DNA from: Collinsella sp.
GTDB taxonomy: Bacteria > Actinomycetota > Coriobacteriia > Coriobacteriales > Coriobacteriaceae
DNA length: 5,749 nt
Direction of reading: 5' to 3'
Assembly (NCBI GenBank): GCA_019419485.1
Contig: DXZV01000118.1
Span: 1 to 5,749, forward strand
Shown here: in pieces, positions 5,374-5,749 of the stretch
Layout of the letters: each line of letters opens with the position of its first letter
Position numbering within the stretch: the first letter of the stretch is position 1
Program-made: the position numbers and the translations under genes
Notes under the pieces: generated by a model
Databases searched by the model: none
Told to the model about the DNA's origin: nothing
Seen by the model: the letters and a program-made list of their open reading frames with translations, nothing else

Positions 5374-5749
5374 TTAGAGCGTGATGATGTCCGAGATATC
5401 GAGGGCCTGAGCGTCGGCGACATCGTGCGAGGCAAGCAGCAGCATACGGCCGTCGAGCAAGTCGAGCACGACCTCGGCGCATGCGTCGCGCGCAGCGGTA
5501 TCTAAACCGGTAAAGGGCTCGTCAAGAATCACCGCGCCGCCCGGGCACAGCAGGGTGCGAGCGATCTCGACGCGACGGCGCTGCCCGCCCGAGAGCTCGG
5601 CCACGCACGCATGCACGTCGATCCCCGGCACCAGCAGGCGCAACAAGGCAGCGGCACTCGAGGCATCCACGCGTGCATCGGCGCACACAAGCACGTTATC
5701 CAGCGCCGAGGCGTCCTCGACCAAGCGCGCATCCTGAAACACCATGGAG
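5374..5749 (-). CDS. ABC transporter ATP-binding protein, C-terminal part (cut by window edge)
   Basis: About 124 C-terminal residues of an ABC ATPase; the Walker A half lies beyond the right edge. Visible in order are the Q-loop MVFQDARL, the signature LSGGQRRRVEIARTLL, Walker B with its D-loop AVILDEPFTGLD, and the H-loop switch LASHD. The protein ends shortly after the H-loop (DISDIITL), so it is a compact ATPase without an extra C-terminal domain. It would couple ATP hydrolysis to a membrane permease, probably encoded further right, whose substrate cannot be told from this part. The first methionine visible (5745) is internal to the Q-loop and is not the start. TAA is at 5376-5374. No terminator was seen between it and the antitoxin gene 215 bases on, so read-through into that unit is possible. 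Confidence 0.9.
   Translation of the reverse strand, partial: SMVFQDARLVEDASALDNVLVCADARVDASSAAALLRLLVPGIDVHACVAELSGGQRRRVEIARTLLCPGGAVILDEPFTGLDTAARDACAEVVLDLLDGRMLLLASHDVADAQALDISDIITL

Overview
The window is most likely chromosomal DNA from a high-GC Gram-positive bacterium of the Coriobacteriia, with a Collinsella-like feel. This is judged from GC-rich third positions in the long genes, strong AGGAGG-type ribosome binding sites, GTG as well as ATG starts, and the gene families present. It is not a database result. The first ~900 bases are visibly AT-richer than the rest (22 G/C in 541-600 against 42 G/C in 2521-2580).

Layout, left to right: (1) 1-258 is an AT-rich stretch with no convincing gene, only a weak promoter candidate. 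(2) 259-795 (+) encodes a small protein resembling the LURP-one-related/YxjI (tubby-like) fold, followed by a 13-bp hairpin. (3) 919-1635 (-) encodes a DUF1275/YoaK-type membrane protein with its own terminator at 886-912. (4) 1636-1885 is a divergent intergenic region holding a perfect 14-bp inverted repeat. (5) 1886-4012 (+) encodes a YgiQ/UPF0313 radical SAM protein. (6) 4009-4920 (-) encodes a CPBP (Rce1/Abi-like) intramembrane protease. It converges on ygiQ so tightly that both stop codons share one palindromic CTAG, and a large hairpin sits just beyond. (7) 4955-5158 (-), directly upstream of the protease and probably co-transcribed with it, encodes a RelB/DinJ-family antitoxin without a recognisable toxin partner. 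(8) 5159-5373 is that pair's control region, with a 12-bp inverted repeat in the presumed leader and a run of GGTATT-type boxes at 10-bp spacing that looks like an operator. (9) 5374 to the end (-) is the C-terminal half of an ABC transporter ATPase, cut by the window edge.

Most of the window is housekeeping or uncharacterised chromosomal genes in alternating orientation rather than one pathway. The part most worth a second look is the unit formed by the operator-like repeats, the lone RelB/DinJ-type antitoxin and the CPBP protease. It has the layout of a self-regulated antitoxin operon in which the expected toxin position is taken by an intramembrane protease. Whether the two proteins work together is inference.
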